Part shown: positions 43,707-52,734 of the stretch, one piece after another
How the letters are laid out: each line of letters opens with the position of its first letter
How positions within the stretch are numbered: the stretch's first letter is position 1
Assembly: GCF_014656195.1 (NCBI RefSeq)
Contig: NZ_BNBY01000026.1
Location: 42,123 to 106,122, forward strand
From: Kitasatospora xanthocidica
GTDB taxonomy: Bacteria > Actinomycetota > Actinomycetes > Streptomycetales > Streptomycetaceae
Direction: 5' to 3'
DNA: 64,000 nt
Program-made: the position numbers and the translations under genes
The notes under the pieces: generated by a model
Databases searched by the model: none
What the model saw: the letters and a program-made list of their open reading frames with translations, nothing else
Told to the model about the DNA's origin: nothing

Positions 43707-45907
43707 TGGACCGCAAGACGTACACCGCCGAGCTCGCCGGTCTGCGCGAGCTGCGCACCGGGATCACGGCCGCGGAGAAGGCGGTCGCGGCCGCGCAGAA
43801 GGAGCTGGACAAGCTCACCGGCCAGCGTGCGCGCCGGGTGGCCGGGCTCGCGGGGTACGAGGGCGCGCAGGCGGCGGCGGTCGCGAAGGCCTCCGGGCTG
43901 TCGGTGGGTGACGTGGTGCGGATCGCGCCGCTGCTGGACCCGACCCCGGCCGCCGTCCGCGCCGCGAAGGCCGACGACCAGGCCGCCGGCGCGTCCGTCC
44001 CGGCGCCCGTGGCCGAGCCGGTCGCCGAGCCCGCCGCCGCGGTGGCCCCGGCACTGACCCGCCCCGCCGTCGCCGTCGCTGTCGTCGAGCGGCCCGCCCC
44101 GGCCGCTCCCGTCGCCGCTGCTCCGTCCGTGGAGTCCTCGGCTTCGGTCGCTCCGGTCGCTCCAGTCGCTGCGGTCGCTGCCCCGGTGCGTCCGGTGGTC
44201 GAGGTCGGTCCGCGGGAGCTGCCCGCCCTCCCCGAGGGGTCGGCGGGCGCGCGGTTCGAGGCCGTGACGACCGGTCTGGTCTCCAAGCGCCCCAACTTCA
44301 CGCAGCAGGCCCGCTCGACGGTGTTCCTGGACGCGACGGCCGGGACGCTCGCGGTCCGCGACCAGGTCGTCCGGGTCGACCTCGGCGCCCGCACCCCCGG
44401 GGAGATCCTGGACGCCGTCCTGGCGACCGCGCCCGGCACCGAGCGGATCTACATCACCGCCGGTGCCCCCTGGCACGACGGCGCCGAGCGCTACTCCACG
44501 CTCAAGGACGCCGTCGCGGCCTGGCTGAACACCCCGTCCGAGCGGTGGACCACCGCCGTCGGCTCGGGCCGGGACAAGCTCGCCGGGCACTTCGTCCACC
44601 AGCGCCAGCCCGTCGGCCGCTACGCCCCCGCCGCCTCCCCGGACGGCGGCAGCACCGAGATCCGCTCGATGGGGGAGTGGTTCGATCCGGACGGCGCCGA
44701 CGTCGTGACCTGCCGTCAGGCGTTCACGCTGCTGTGGCAGGCGCTGCGCCGGCACTGGGACGACGCGGTGCTGATGGGTTCGCCGTCGCAGACGGGGCGG
44801 GACCTGTGGTCGCGCACCATCCCGACCAGCGGCAAGTGGGCCGGGGGCTACCCGGTCCTGTCGGAGGAGCTGCGCGGGCTGCTGCACGCGACCGGCGGCC
44901 AGGGACGGACCGAGCTGGTCCTGCCGCCCCGGGTGCCGGAGCAGCTGCCCGCCCTGGTGGAGTACGACCGCACCTTCGCGTACGCGAAGCACCTGTGGAA
45001 GTCGCCGGTCGGCACGCCCCGGCGGATCACCGCGCAGGCGTTCGCGGCGATGAGCGAGCAGGAGCAGACGAAGGCGCTGATGTCCTGCTCGCACTGGAAC
45101 GTGCGCGTCACCGTCCCGGCCGGGTGGCAGCACGTCGGCCTGCTGCCGGCGCCGGTGACCGGGGACCGGGCCTGGGTCTACCCGGCCACACCGGGCGCCA
45201 CCTTCGTGACGTGGGCGGGTGGCGCGGAGGTCCACCTCGTGCTGTCCAACCACCTGATGCCGTGGAAGGTCGAGATCCTGGGCGGCCTGCTGTGGGAGGA
45301 CGGCAAGCCGCTCGACGAGTGGGGCAAGCGCCTCAAGGCCGCCTGGGCGGACCTGACCAACCTCTCCCGCGTCCACGGCGACGAGCGCCAGCGCACCGCC
45401 GCCTACCTCGCCTCCCGCGCGGTCCGGTCGGTGCTGCTGTTCGGCCTGGGCGGGTTCGCGCAGCGCCCGCGCCTGGTCTCCGGCACCACCCCGGTCGGCG
45501 AGACCCTCCCGGCCGGGGTGGAGATCCTCGGCCAGGACGGCGAGGTGGTCACCTGGCAGCGGCAGGCCGGCTTCTCCCGCGACCCGTACGCGCACCCGGA
45601 GTGGGCCGCGTACGTGTGGTCGGGAGCCCGGGCGGCGCTGCTGGACATGAAGTACCGCCAGGGCAAGGAGGTCATCGGCCACGCCGGTGCCCTGCACGCC
45701 AGGCCCGGCACGGTCGTCTACTTCGGCACCGACGGCATCGCCCTGACCGAGCGCCAGCCCTGGCCGTACCGGGGCGAGCCGGGCGACTACCTGCTCAAGG
45801 GCCACCTGAGCGGGCCGGTGGAGCACCCGGCCAGCCAGGAGCAGTACCTGAAGCTGCGCGCCCTGGGCCGCGCCGAACTCGCCGCGAACGGAGCTGAGAA
45901 GCAGTGA
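43706..45907 (+). CDS. Large protein with family-B DNA polymerase-like palm signatures (tentative)
   Basis: A 733-aa protein. N-terminal coiled coil (residues about 12-45, KAVAAAQKELDKL), then an Ala/Pro/Val-rich linker (residues about 90-165) and a globular region from 175 on. Asp421-Arg-Thr-Phe-Ala-Tyr426 has the spacing of polymerase motif A (D-x-x-S-L-Y). Tyr672-Phe-Gly-Thr-Asp676-Gly has that of motif C (Y-x-D-T-D-S), keeping the second Asp. A basic helix with LASRAVRSVLLFGLGGF lies between them. These three elements suggest a divergent protein-primed polymerase or a derived, possibly inactive, relative. It is coupled to genes on both sides. The function is inferred only. Confidence 0.45.
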   Translation: MDRKTYTAELAGLRELRTGITAAEKAVAAAQKELDKLTGQRARRVAGLAGYEGAQAAAVAKASGLSVGDVVRIAPLLDPTPAAVRAAKADDQAAGASVPAPVAEPVAEPAAAVAPALTRPAVAVAVVERPAPAAPVAAAPSVESSASVAPVAPVAAVAAPVRPVVEVGPRELPALPEGSAGARFEAVTTGLVSKRPNFTQQARSTVFLDATAGTLAVRDQVVRVDLGARTPGEILDAVLATAPGTERIYITAGAPWHDGAERYSTLKDAVAAWLNTPSERWTTAVGSGRDKLAGHFVHQRQPVGRYAPAASPDGGSTEIRSMGEWFDPDGADVVTCRQAFTLLWQALRRHWDDAVLMGSPSQTGRDLWSRTIPTSGKWAGGYPVLSEELRGLLHATGGQGRTELVLPPRVPEQLPALVEYDRTFAYAKHLWKSPVGTPRRITAQAFAAMSEQEQTKALMSCSHWNVRVTVPAGWQHVGLLPAPVTGDRAWVYPATPGATFVTWAGGAEVHLVLSNHLMPWKVEILGGLLWEDGKPLDEWGKRLKAAWADLTNLSRVHGDERQRTAAYLASRAVRSVLLFGLGGFAQRPRLVSGTTPVGETLPAGVEILGQDGEVVTWQRQAGFSRDPYAHPEWAAYVWSGARAALLDMKYRQGKEVIGHAGALHARPGTVVYFGTDGIALTERQPWPYRGEPGDYLLKGHLSGPVEHPASQEQYLKLRALGRAELAANGAEKQ

Positions 45908-46599
45908 GCCCGGCCGACCCGAACGAGGCCGCCCGCCTCACCCAGCAGCTGATCGACCAGGGCTTCACCAAGCGCCAGGTCGCCAGGATGCTCGGCCGCG
46001 ACGCCTCGCTGGTGAGCCAGTTCTTCACCAAGGGCAAGGGCGCGAGCATGGTCAACGCGCTGCGCCAGCTGGTCCGCGCGGTGCGCGGCGGTGAGCGGGA
46101 CGAGGAGGCGCTGTCCGGGATCGCCGAGGCGAACACCAGCCGCCGCCGTACGAAGACCGGGCAGAAGGCCCGGGTCCGCGGCAAGGACACCGTCGGCGAG
46201 GCGGGTGGGTCGATGGCCGGCCGCGCCGGGAAGCAGGCCATCAAGTCCGGTGCGAGCCACCTCGCCCCGGTCGTGCACGAGACCGGCCAGGCCGGCGGCC
46301 GCCTCGCCTTCACCGTCCGGATGCGCGCGGACCAGTACACCTACTCTCCCGGGTCGGAGCAGGACTCCGGCGGCATCCGGCGCGGCTACATCGTCCGCGC
46401 CGACGGCACCGAGGAGCGCACCTACGGCTCCGCGTCCACGGGCGGGTTCGACGCCGCCGAGTGGTCCCAGCGGGTCGCCGACCACCACGGCGACGTCACC
46501 GAGGCGATGCGGGCCTGGCTGGTGGAGACCGGCCGCGCCGTCGAGGACGCCGACATCGCCTACCTGGAAGTCCGCGGCTGGATCCCCGAGAGGCAGTAG
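45904..46599 (+). CDS. HTH protein with terminal-protein-like layout (tentative)
   Basis: A 231-aa protein whose GTG overlaps the previous stop (GTGA). N-terminal helix-turn-helix (QQLIDQGFTKRQVARMLGRD, then ASLVSQFF), a very basic middle (SRRRTKTGQKARVRGK) and a C-terminal domain (FTVRMRADQYTYSPGS, GGIRRGYIVRA, DIAYLEVRGW). This order, HTH then basic region then a beta-rich domain rich in Tyr and Ser, recalls the telomere terminal proteins (Tpg) of Streptomyces, but I cannot show homology by eye. An HTH regulator is the simpler alternative. Confidence 0.45.
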   Translation: MSPADPNEAARLTQQLIDQGFTKRQVARMLGRDASLVSQFFTKGKGASMVNALRQLVRAVRGGERDEEALSGIAEANTSRRRTKTGQKARVRGKDTVGEAGGSMAGRAGKQAIKSGASHLAPVVHETGQAGGRLAFTVRMRADQYTYSPGSEQDSGGIRRGYIVRADGTEERTYGSASTGGFDAAEWSQRVADHHGDVTEAMRAWLVETGRAVEDADIAYLEVRGWIPERQ

Positions 46600-46692
46600 A
46601 GCCCGGGGGCCCTGCGACCGGGCGCTTCAGTCGGCCGGTGAGCGGTCGAGTCGACCAGTCGAGCAACACGTGACGTGGAGAGAGGGCGGCGT

Positions 46693-47259
46693 ATGAAGAC
46701 GCTGGTGGAAGAGACCGTTGTGGCCGAGCTCCGCACCGGGGGAGACGAGGCGGTTCGCCTGTACGTCGCAGCCTGCGCCGAGCGGATGGCCCCGCTGTTC
46801 ATCGGTCTGCGGGCGGGCGAGACGGGACGGGAGGCCGACGTGGAGTTCTACCGGGAGTCGGTGGGCCACCTCTGGAACGTCGACCGTCCGCTTCCCGACG
46901 CCGCCGACCGTGCCCGCCTGCTGGAGCGGTTCCCCGAGCTGCAGCCGGTCGAGGACGGGAACACCGGCGTCGCCGACACCTACACGTTCCTCGCGACCCT
47001 GGCCCTGCGGCACGCCTTGTCGGTCCACGACACCGGGAACGCCGACCACGCGGTGTCCTGCGGCCACGCGACACTCACCGCCATGGGCATGCTCGACCAG
47101 AACGCGACCGGCGCCCCCTTCACCGCCGAGGAACTGCGACTCCAGTCCCTCTCGGTGTCCGGTACCGCCGCAGGCCTGTGGGAGGCGAGCGTCGCGGCCG
47201 GGCGGGAGCGATTCCGCGCGGTGCTGAGCCGCACCGGAGGCAGCGGGCGCCGAACCTGA
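46693..47259 (+). CDS. Helical hypothetical protein (188 aa)
   Basis: MKTLVEETVVAELRTGGDEA onward; ATG 46693 follows GAGAGAGGGCGGC. Soluble and helix-rich (YVAACAERMAPLFIGLRAGE, FYRESVGHLWN). The layout is vaguely like DUF416 or immunity-type proteins, but no firm family can be named. It lies between the candidate replication cassette and the helicase. Confidence 0.55.
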   Translation: MKTLVEETVVAELRTGGDEAVRLYVAACAERMAPLFIGLRAGETGREADVEFYRESVGHLWNVDRPLPDAADRARLLERFPELQPVEDGNTGVADTYTFLATLALRHALSVHDTGNADHAVSCGHATLTAMGMLDQNATGAPFTAEELRLQSLSVSGTAAGLWEASVAAGRERFRAVLSRTGGSGRRT

Positions 47260-47358
47260 CGGCACGGCGCATGTGAACACCGACCCGCTCGCGCCGCCCC
47301 TTCCGCAGCCCCGCCCGCCCCGCTCCGCCGTCCCGGCATCCGAAGGAGAAGCACCGCC

Positions 47359-49713
47359 GTGGAGAGCACCACCGCCACCGCCACCGCCGAGCAGGACGTG
47401 CCGACCGGGCCGCGCGCCCAGGCCGTACCGCCGCTCCCGGTGCAGCCGTCCGGCACCGCCGCGGTGAACCCGCTGCCGCTGCACTGGTTCCAGAAGGACG
47501 CGGTGGCGGCCGCGGTGCGCGAGGTGAAGGACGGCGGCCGGGCGACGGTCGTCGCGGCCACCGGCTCCGGCAAGACCCTGATCGCCGCGGGCTGCGCCCG
47601 TCGTCTCGCCGCCCGGGGGCGGGTGCTGGTGCTGGTGCCGACGATCGAGCTGCTGGAGCAGACGGCGGAGGCGTGGTCGCTGCGGGGCGGGCGCCGCGGG
47701 CTGGCGGTGGCGGCATGTTCGCGGGAGGAGGCGTTGGAGAGCGCGGAGGCCGGGGGCCGGGTACGGGCCGAGGTGTCGACGCAGGCCCCGCGGATCGCCG
47801 ACCTGGTCGCCGCCGAGAAGCCGGGCGAGCCGGTCACCGTGTACGCGACCTACGCCTCGCTGGAGCGCATCGTCGAGGCCCACCGGCTGTGCGGCCTCCC
47901 GGTCTGGGACCTGGTCGTCGTCGATGAGGCCCACCGCACCGCCGGTTCGGAGGGGAAGGCGTGGGCGGCCGTCCACGACGACGCCCAAGTCCCCGCCCAC
48001 AGGCGCCTGTACGTCACCGCCACCCCGCGGATCGCCGACGACCGGCGCGCGAAGGACGGCCTGGCCGACCTCGCCGACGCCGATGGCGCCGAGAAGCTGC
48101 CGGCGCTGTGCTCCATGGACGACGAGACGGTCTACGGCCCCACCGTGTTCACCTGGACCCTCGGCCAGGGCATCGAGCACGGCTACCTCGCCGACTACCG
48201 CGTCCTGGTCCCTGTCGTCACCGACGAGGACCTGCGCGAACTGCTGCGCCTCCCCGCCGTCGCCGACCTGCGCTCCCAGCGCGGCAACGAGGAACTGCTG
48301 TGCCTGGCCCTGCAGATCGCGGTGCTGCGCGCGATCGCCGACCTCGGCCTGCGCCGCGTCATCACCTTCCACTCCCGGGTGTCGGCGGCACGCGAGTTCG
48401 CGAACACCCTGCTGGACGCGTCGGAGCTGCTGGAGGACAAGGACAGGCCGGAGCGGTTGACGGCGCTCGCCGTGGCCGGTACCGACCGCCTCAAGGACCG
48501 CCGCGCCGCGTTCGCCACGTTCAAGGCCTCCACCGGTGACGACGGCGAGGAGTGCTGCGTCATCTGCAACTCGCGCCTCCTGTCGGAGGGCATCGACGTG
48601 GCCGCCGTCGACGCCGTCTGCTTCGCCGACCCGAAGTCGTCGGTCATCGACATCGTCCAGGCCGTCGGCCGCGCGCTGCGCCAGTCCTACCGGCAGGGCA
48701 AGGTGTCCTGGGTCGTCATCCCGGTGTACCTGCCGACGCCGGAGGTCGGCGACGACACGGCGTCCGCCGACCCGGCCGAGGTCCACGACGCGGGCGAGGC
48801 CGTGAAGGCGGAGGCCGACGCCGAGATCGAGGCCAGCTCCTTCCGTACGATCTGGCGGGTCCTGCGCGCGCTGGCGGCGCACGACGCCAGGGTGGCCGGC
48901 CGGATCACCGAGCTGCGCGGTGCGCGGTCCCAGGGCACCGCGCACACCACCACGACCGCGGCCGGCGAGGGCGAGGCCTCCGAGGCCGAGCGGCCGTCGG
49001 CGCCGGTCGAGTCGCCGGCCGAGTGGCTGCGGATCGACGCCCGCCACCACGCGGCGCGGATCCTGCAGACGGTGAAGCTGCGGGCGTTCAACCCGCGGGC
49101 CGTGGAGTGGCAGCGGATGCACGCCGTCGCCGCCGGGTTCCACCTCGAGCACGGCCACCTCGACCCCACCGAGCGCGAGCAGCACGGGGAGCTGATCTCC
49201 TGGCTCGCCCGCCAGCGCCACCTCAACGGCCAGGGCCTGCTCGACCCCGCCCGGGTCAGCGAGCTGGAGGCGCTCGGCATGATCTGGTCGAAGAACGCCA
49301 ACGCCTGGGAACGCGGGGCCGCGTACGCCGCCGCGTTCCACCGCCGGCACGGCCACCTGGCGATCCCCGCCACCGCGAAGCTCGACGACTACGCGGTGGG
49401 TGCCTGGATGCGCCGCCAGCGCAAGGCCGACCACCTCACCCCCGACCAGGCGGCCGAGCTCGACGCCCTGGACGAACTCTGGCGCCTGGAACCGGACTGG
49501 AACCGCTCCTACCGCCGCCTGCTCGCCTACCTCGCCGCCGGCGGCACCCTCGACGGCCCCGCCAACCGCACCGGCCTCACGGGCGACCCCACCTTCCGCC
49601 CCGGCACCTGGCTGCGCAAACAGGCCAAGGCCCGCACCGACGGCAAGCTGACCGACCACCAGACCGCACTCCTGGACACGCTCCACCGGCACGCCGAGAC
49701 CGTCACCCACTGA
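47359..49713 (+). CDS. DEAH-box superfamily 2 helicase with C-terminal helicase-associated (HA) domains
   Basis: A 784-aa protein; GTG 47359 behind GAAGGAGAAG. Motif I ATGSGKTLIAAG, motif II VVVDEAHRT, motif III YVTATPR and the late motif DIVQAVGRALRQS give a full helicase core. The C-terminal third holds two to three HA repeats (AAGFHLEHGHLDP with LISWLARQRHLNGQG; AAFHRRHGHLAIP with GAWMRRQRKADHLTP; a last one with GTWLRKQAKARTDGKLT). HA-type helicases are abundant near the telomeres and on linear plasmids of streptomycetes, where they are linked to conjugal transfer or end maintenance. Confidence 0.85.
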   Translation: MESTTATATAEQDVPTGPRAQAVPPLPVQPSGTAAVNPLPLHWFQKDAVAAAVREVKDGGRATVVAATGSGKTLIAAGCARRLAARGRVLVLVPTIELLEQTAEAWSLRGGRRGLAVAACSREEALESAEAGGRVRAEVSTQAPRIADLVAAEKPGEPVTVYATYASLERIVEAHRLCGLPVWDLVVVDEAHRTAGSEGKAWAAVHDDAQVPAHRRLYVTATPRIADDRRAKDGLADLADADGAEKLPALCSMDDETVYGPTVFTWTLGQGIEHGYLADYRVLVPVVTDEDLRELLRLPAVADLRSQRGNEELLCLALQIAVLRAIADLGLRRVITFHSRVSAAREFANTLLDASELLEDKDRPERLTALAVAGTDRLKDRRAAFATFKASTGDDGEECCVICNSRLLSEGIDVAAVDAVCFADPKSSVIDIVQAVGRALRQSYRQGKVSWVVIPVYLPTPEVGDDTASADPAEVHDAGEAVKAEADAEIEASSFRTIWRVLRALAAHDARVAGRITELRGARSQGTAHTTTTAAGEGEASEAERPSAPVESPAEWLRIDARHHAARILQTVKLRAFNPRAVEWQRMHAVAAGFHLEHGHLDPTEREQHGELISWLARQRHLNGQGLLDPARVSELEALGMIWSKNANAWERGAAYAAAFHRRHGHLAIPATAKLDDYAVGAWMRRQRKADHLTPDQAAELDALDELWRLEPDWNRSYRRLLAYLAAGGTLDGPANRTGLTGDPTFRPGTWLRKQAKARTDGKLTDHQTALLDTLHRHAETVTH

Positions 49714-49747
49714 CCGACGTCAGGCGGTGGCCCCGCCCGGGGTGTGC

Positions 49748-50791
49748 TCACGCGGGCCCGGCGGGCCATTCCTCGCCGGTGGCGCCGTCGAGGCGGCGTA
49801 CTCCGTTCTCGTCCGCACCGAACAGGGCGACCCGGCCGCCCACCCGGACGGCGCCCACCGCCAGACAGGCGTCCTCCTCCCAGCCGTCGACCGGCTCGCC
49901 CACGGGCTGTCCGGTGAGCGCGTCGTACCGGTGGAGGCGGTCCGAGGCCACCGCCAGCACCGTCCGGCCGCCCGCCTGGTAGGCGCACAGGCCCAGTGTG
50001 TTCTCGGGGTGCACCATCATCGCGCCGAGCGGTGTCCAGGTCTCGGGGTCCCAGATCCGCACCGAGTGGTCCGTGGCGCCGGTGGCCAGCAGGATCCGGC
50101 CGTCCGCCGCGTACGGGACGAGGTGGTTGATCGGCCCGTTGTGCGCCTTGACCGGACCGCCCGCCGGCCGGCCGGTCGCCGGGTCCCAGGCCCGCAGCAG
50201 CCCGTCGGCGTCCCCGCCGGCCAGCAGGGCCGTGCCGTCCGCCGTGGTGAACGCGGTCAGCGACCACACCTCCCTGCGACCGGTGCCGCGCATCCGCGGC
50301 CCCGCCGCCTCCCCGGTCACCGCGTCGACCCGCTCCACACGGCCGTCGTTCCACCCGAGCAGCAGGTTCCGCCGCCCGTCGGCGCCGCGGTGGGGAAACG
50401 CCGCCGACATCCGCGGCCACGTCCGGCCCCACGGCTTGCGCCGCTTGCCCCAGGTGTCGGGACAGACCCGCTCGCCCGTCGTCAGGTCGAACTGGAACAC
50501 CGTCCCGCGCAGTCCCCGGAACTGATCCAGGACCACCAGCACCGGCCGTTCGCCGTCGCCGCCGTCGCCGTGGACGTGAGCCTGGCGGAGCTGGCCGCTG
50601 ATGAAGCGTTCGTCGAGCGCGAACTCCCGTACCAGGGAACCGTCTTCGGCATCGAATGCCGTCAAGCCCCGACCCTGGGTCGAGCCCGCCCGGATGACCG
50701 CCGGTCGCCCGTCGAGCTCGACACCGAGCAGGCGGCTCCCCAGGCCGGCGGACGGGCCGTCCCAGGCCGTGAAAGGGGCCGCCGTACGCAT
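49748..50791 (-). CDS. WD40-like beta-propeller protein
   Basis: A 347-aa protein made of repeats of about 40-45 residues ending in patterns such as LLRAWDPATGRPAGGPV, SVRIWDPETWTPLG and LHRYDALTGQPVGEPV, which give about six to seven blades of a WD40-type propeller. No signal peptide and no attached kinase domain. Probably a protein-interaction module. Convergent with the helicase. Confidence 0.78.
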   Translation of the reverse strand: MRTAAPFTAWDGPSAGLGSRLLGVELDGRPAVIRAGSTQGRGLTAFDAEDGSLVREFALDERFISGQLRQAHVHGDGGDGERPVLVVLDQFRGLRGTVFQFDLTTGERVCPDTWGKRRKPWGRTWPRMSAAFPHRGADGRRNLLLGWNDGRVERVDAVTGEAAGPRMRGTGRREVWSLTAFTTADGTALLAGGDADGLLRAWDPATGRPAGGPVKAHNGPINHLVPYAADGRILLATGATDHSVRIWDPETWTPLGAMMVHPENTLGLCAYQAGGRTVLAVASDRLHRYDALTGQPVGEPVDGWEEDACLAVGAVRVGGRVALFGADENGVRRLDGATGEEWPAGPA

Positions 50792-51016
50792 TCCCGCCGA
50801 ACCTCACTGTCCTCAAGGGAGAGGCCGTCACCCTTCGCGGGCCGCTCCCGAGCCGGCGATGCTACCAGCCGGGGACCGGCCGGCAGCGGTCGCGTCCGCG
50901 TCGTCGTGCCCGGGGCGATCACGGCCGCTCGTGCGGTGGTTTGACGACCGGTCGGGTGAGCTGTGCCACCTGTCCCGCTGTGCGTCGTCGGGCGAGAATA
51001 CCGAGGCATGACCTTA

Positions 51017-52350
51017 TGGCCGTTGCTGGACGACGTGACGGCCGCTACGAATATCGGGATTCGGATTCCAGCGTGGTGACATAAACCAAAATGTATAGTG
51101 ATCGAAATGCAGCTTCGGTACAGCTTCCGCGTGTATCCGGGCACCGGTCAGTGCATGGCGCTGGCAAGGGCGTTCGGGTGTGTGCGGGTGGTCTTCAACG
51201 ACGCGCTTCGCGTCCGTGAGACCGCCCGAGCCGCCGGGCTGCCGTTCGTTTCCTCGGGCGAACTGTCCAAGCAACTCACCGCCGCGAAGAAGACCCCCGA
51301 GCGGGCATGGCTCACCGAGGTGTCATCGGTCGTGTTGCAACAGTCCCTCCGAGATCTGGACACGGCCTACAAGAACTTCTTCGACGGCCTCAAGGGCAAA
51401 CGCCCGCGCATGGGCGCGCCTCGGTTCAAGTCCCGCAAGGACAGCCGGCAGTCGATCCGGTTCACGGCGAACGCCGGGTGGAAGATCACGCCCGGTGGTA
51501 GGCTACGGCTTCCCAAGGTCGGCGACGTGCGGGTGAAGTGGTCCCGCTCCCTGCCTTCCGTGCCGTCGACGGTGACGATCGTCAAGGACGCTGCCGGGAG
51601 GTACTTCGCCTCCTTCGTCGTGGAGACGGAGACCGAAGCGCTGCCGGAGACGGGCAGCACGGTCGGCATCGATCTGGGGCTGACCCACTTCGCGATCCTC
51701 TCCGACGGCACGAAGATCGACAGCCCCCGCTTCCTGCGCCGGGCCGAGAAGAAGCTGAAGAAGGCCCAGCGGGACCTGTCCCGCAAGGCCGAGGGCAGCA
51801 GCAACCGGGCCAAGGCCCGCATCAAGGTCGCGCGTTGCCACGCACGGACAGCCGATGCGCGACGCGATTTCCACCACCAGCTCTCCACCAAGATCATCCG
51901 TGAGAATCAAGCGGTTGCCGTGGAAGACCTGGCGGTCAAGGGACTCGCCCGTACGCGCATGGCCAAGTCCGTACACGACGCCGGATGGTCGGCGTTCGTG
52001 ACGATGCTGGAGTACAAGGCCGCCAAGTTCGGCCGGGTCTTCCATCGCATCGGACGGTTCGAGCCGACCTCTCAGGTCTGCTCGGTGTGCGGCGTCAAGG
52101 ACGGACCCAAGCCCCTTTCGGTCCGTGAGTGGACCTGCGGGGCGTGCGGGGCAGTGCTCGATCGGGACATCAACGCGGCGGTCAACGTCGCCAAGGCCGC
52201 TGGACTGGCGGCATCAGCCTGCGGAGCGCGGGTAAGACCGGGAATCGTCCCGGCGCAGCGCGAAGAAACAGGAACCCACCCGAAGCCCCAGCCGGTCACC
52301 ACCAGCGGGCAGGCGGGAATCTCCGTCCTTCAGGGCGGAGAGGATGTCAA
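51017..52350 (+). mobile_element. IS200/IS605-family element, tnpB only (IS1341-type)
   Basis: Bounds come from the restored reading frame of the split gene. The left end has a subterminal stem GGCCGT (51018-51023) with ACGGCC (51038-51043). The right end carries a hairpin (52321-52340) and ends TCAA, as in the family, with no target duplication. The bases just left of the element, CCTTA, would be the target/TAM side. There is an ambiguity of up to three bases because TGG follows both junction sides. No tnpA is present, so it would need one in trans. Confidence 0.8.
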
Positions 52351-52426
52351 TGGTACGCGAACGGTGTCTGGGCCCGGGCGCCGTACCCGGACGGCCTCGC
52401 CGACGACGGCCTGGACTGCGGCATGA
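51107..52426 (+). CDS. tnpB: TnpB RNA-guided nuclease (IS605 OrfB)
   Basis: A 439-aa protein from ATG 51107 (GTG 51098 possible). RuvC residues are Asp189 (VGIDLGLTHF), Glu273 (AVEDLAVKGL) and Asp354 (LDRDINAAVN). A four-Cys zinc ribbon (CSVCG and CGACG) lies before the last Asp. All catalytic positions are intact. TnpB cuts DNA under guidance of an RNA copied from the element's right end and favours retention of the element. The frame has no stop inside the element; it crosses the right end and ends 76 bases into the interrupted gene, giving an extra tail after LQGGEDV. Confidence 0.88.
   Translation: MQLRYSFRVYPGTGQCMALARAFGCVRVVFNDALRVRETARAAGLPFVSSGELSKQLTAAKKTPERAWLTEVSSVVLQQSLRDLDTAYKNFFDGLKGKRPRMGAPRFKSRKDSRQSIRFTANAGWKITPGGRLRLPKVGDVRVKWSRSLPSVPSTVTIVKDAAGRYFASFVVETETEALPETGSTVGIDLGLTHFAILSDGTKIDSPRFLRRAEKKLKKAQRDLSRKAEGSSNRAKARIKVARCHARTADARRDFHHQLSTKIIRENQAVAVEDLAVKGLARTRMAKSVHDAGWSAFVTMLEYKAAKFGRVFHRIGRFEPTSQVCSVCGVKDGPKPLSVREWTCGACGAVLDRDINAAVNVAKAAGLAASACGARVRPGIVPAQREETGTHPKPQPVTTSGQAGISVLQGGEDVNGTRTVSGPGRRTRTASPTTAWTAA
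52321..52340 (+). ncRNA. Right-end hairpin, predicted 3' scaffold of the omega/reRNA
   Basis: CTCCGTCC and GGGCGGAG form an 8-bp stem (one G-U) with a TTCA loop, overlapping the tnpB 3' end. In this family the guide RNA spans the end of tnpB and continues beyond the right end. The guide here would be the first 16-20 bases from 52351, TGGTACGCGAACGGTGTC, identical to the interrupted gene. Confidence 0.6.
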
Positions 52427-52734
52427 GCTCCTTCATCGACCGCGGCGAGGTCCTGGGCGAACTGACGGACCACCTGGACGACACGGCCGACGGGCCGAGC
52501 GCGGACAGCCTCCTGGCCGACGCGGAAGCGTACCGGCTGCAGCCGCGCGAACTGCTGGAACGGCTGGGCGAGACCAACCGCGACGACGACCCGCTGGACC
52601 CGCCGGCCATCGTCCGGGCACTGGCCCGCGCGGGCCTGACGGGGGAGTTCGCGGCGACCGACACCCTCTGACGAGCGGGACGGCGCCGGCTGCCCCTGCC
52701 ACCCCTGCCACCACGAGGTGCCCCACGCGAGGCC

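Larger units (their letters stand above)
51008..52671 (+). pseudogene. Small gene split by the IS200/IS605-type element
   Basis: Removing 51017-52350 joins ATG ACC TTA (51008-51016) to TGG TAC GCG from 52351 and gives an uninterrupted frame of 109 codons, MTLWYANGVWARAPYPDG onward, ending TGEFAATDTL before the stop at 52671. The C-terminal part has strong coding character (EAYRLQPRELLERLGETNRD). The third codon is TTA, the rare leucine codon read by bldA tRNA. Family not recognised. An internal ATG at 52424 might still yield a 82-aa fragment. Confidence 0.65.

Noticed and set aside
43706..46599. Identification of the 733-aa and 231-aa proteins as classical Tap and Tpg telomere proteins
   Set aside because: The 733-aa protein lacks the N-terminal HTH start I would expect of Tap, and the 231-aa protein is only similar in layout. 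I therefore keep a tentative description and give no gene names.
51008..52426. A complete IS605 element with tnpA
   Set aside because: There is no Y1 transposase frame on either strand between the restored gene halves; only tnpB is present.
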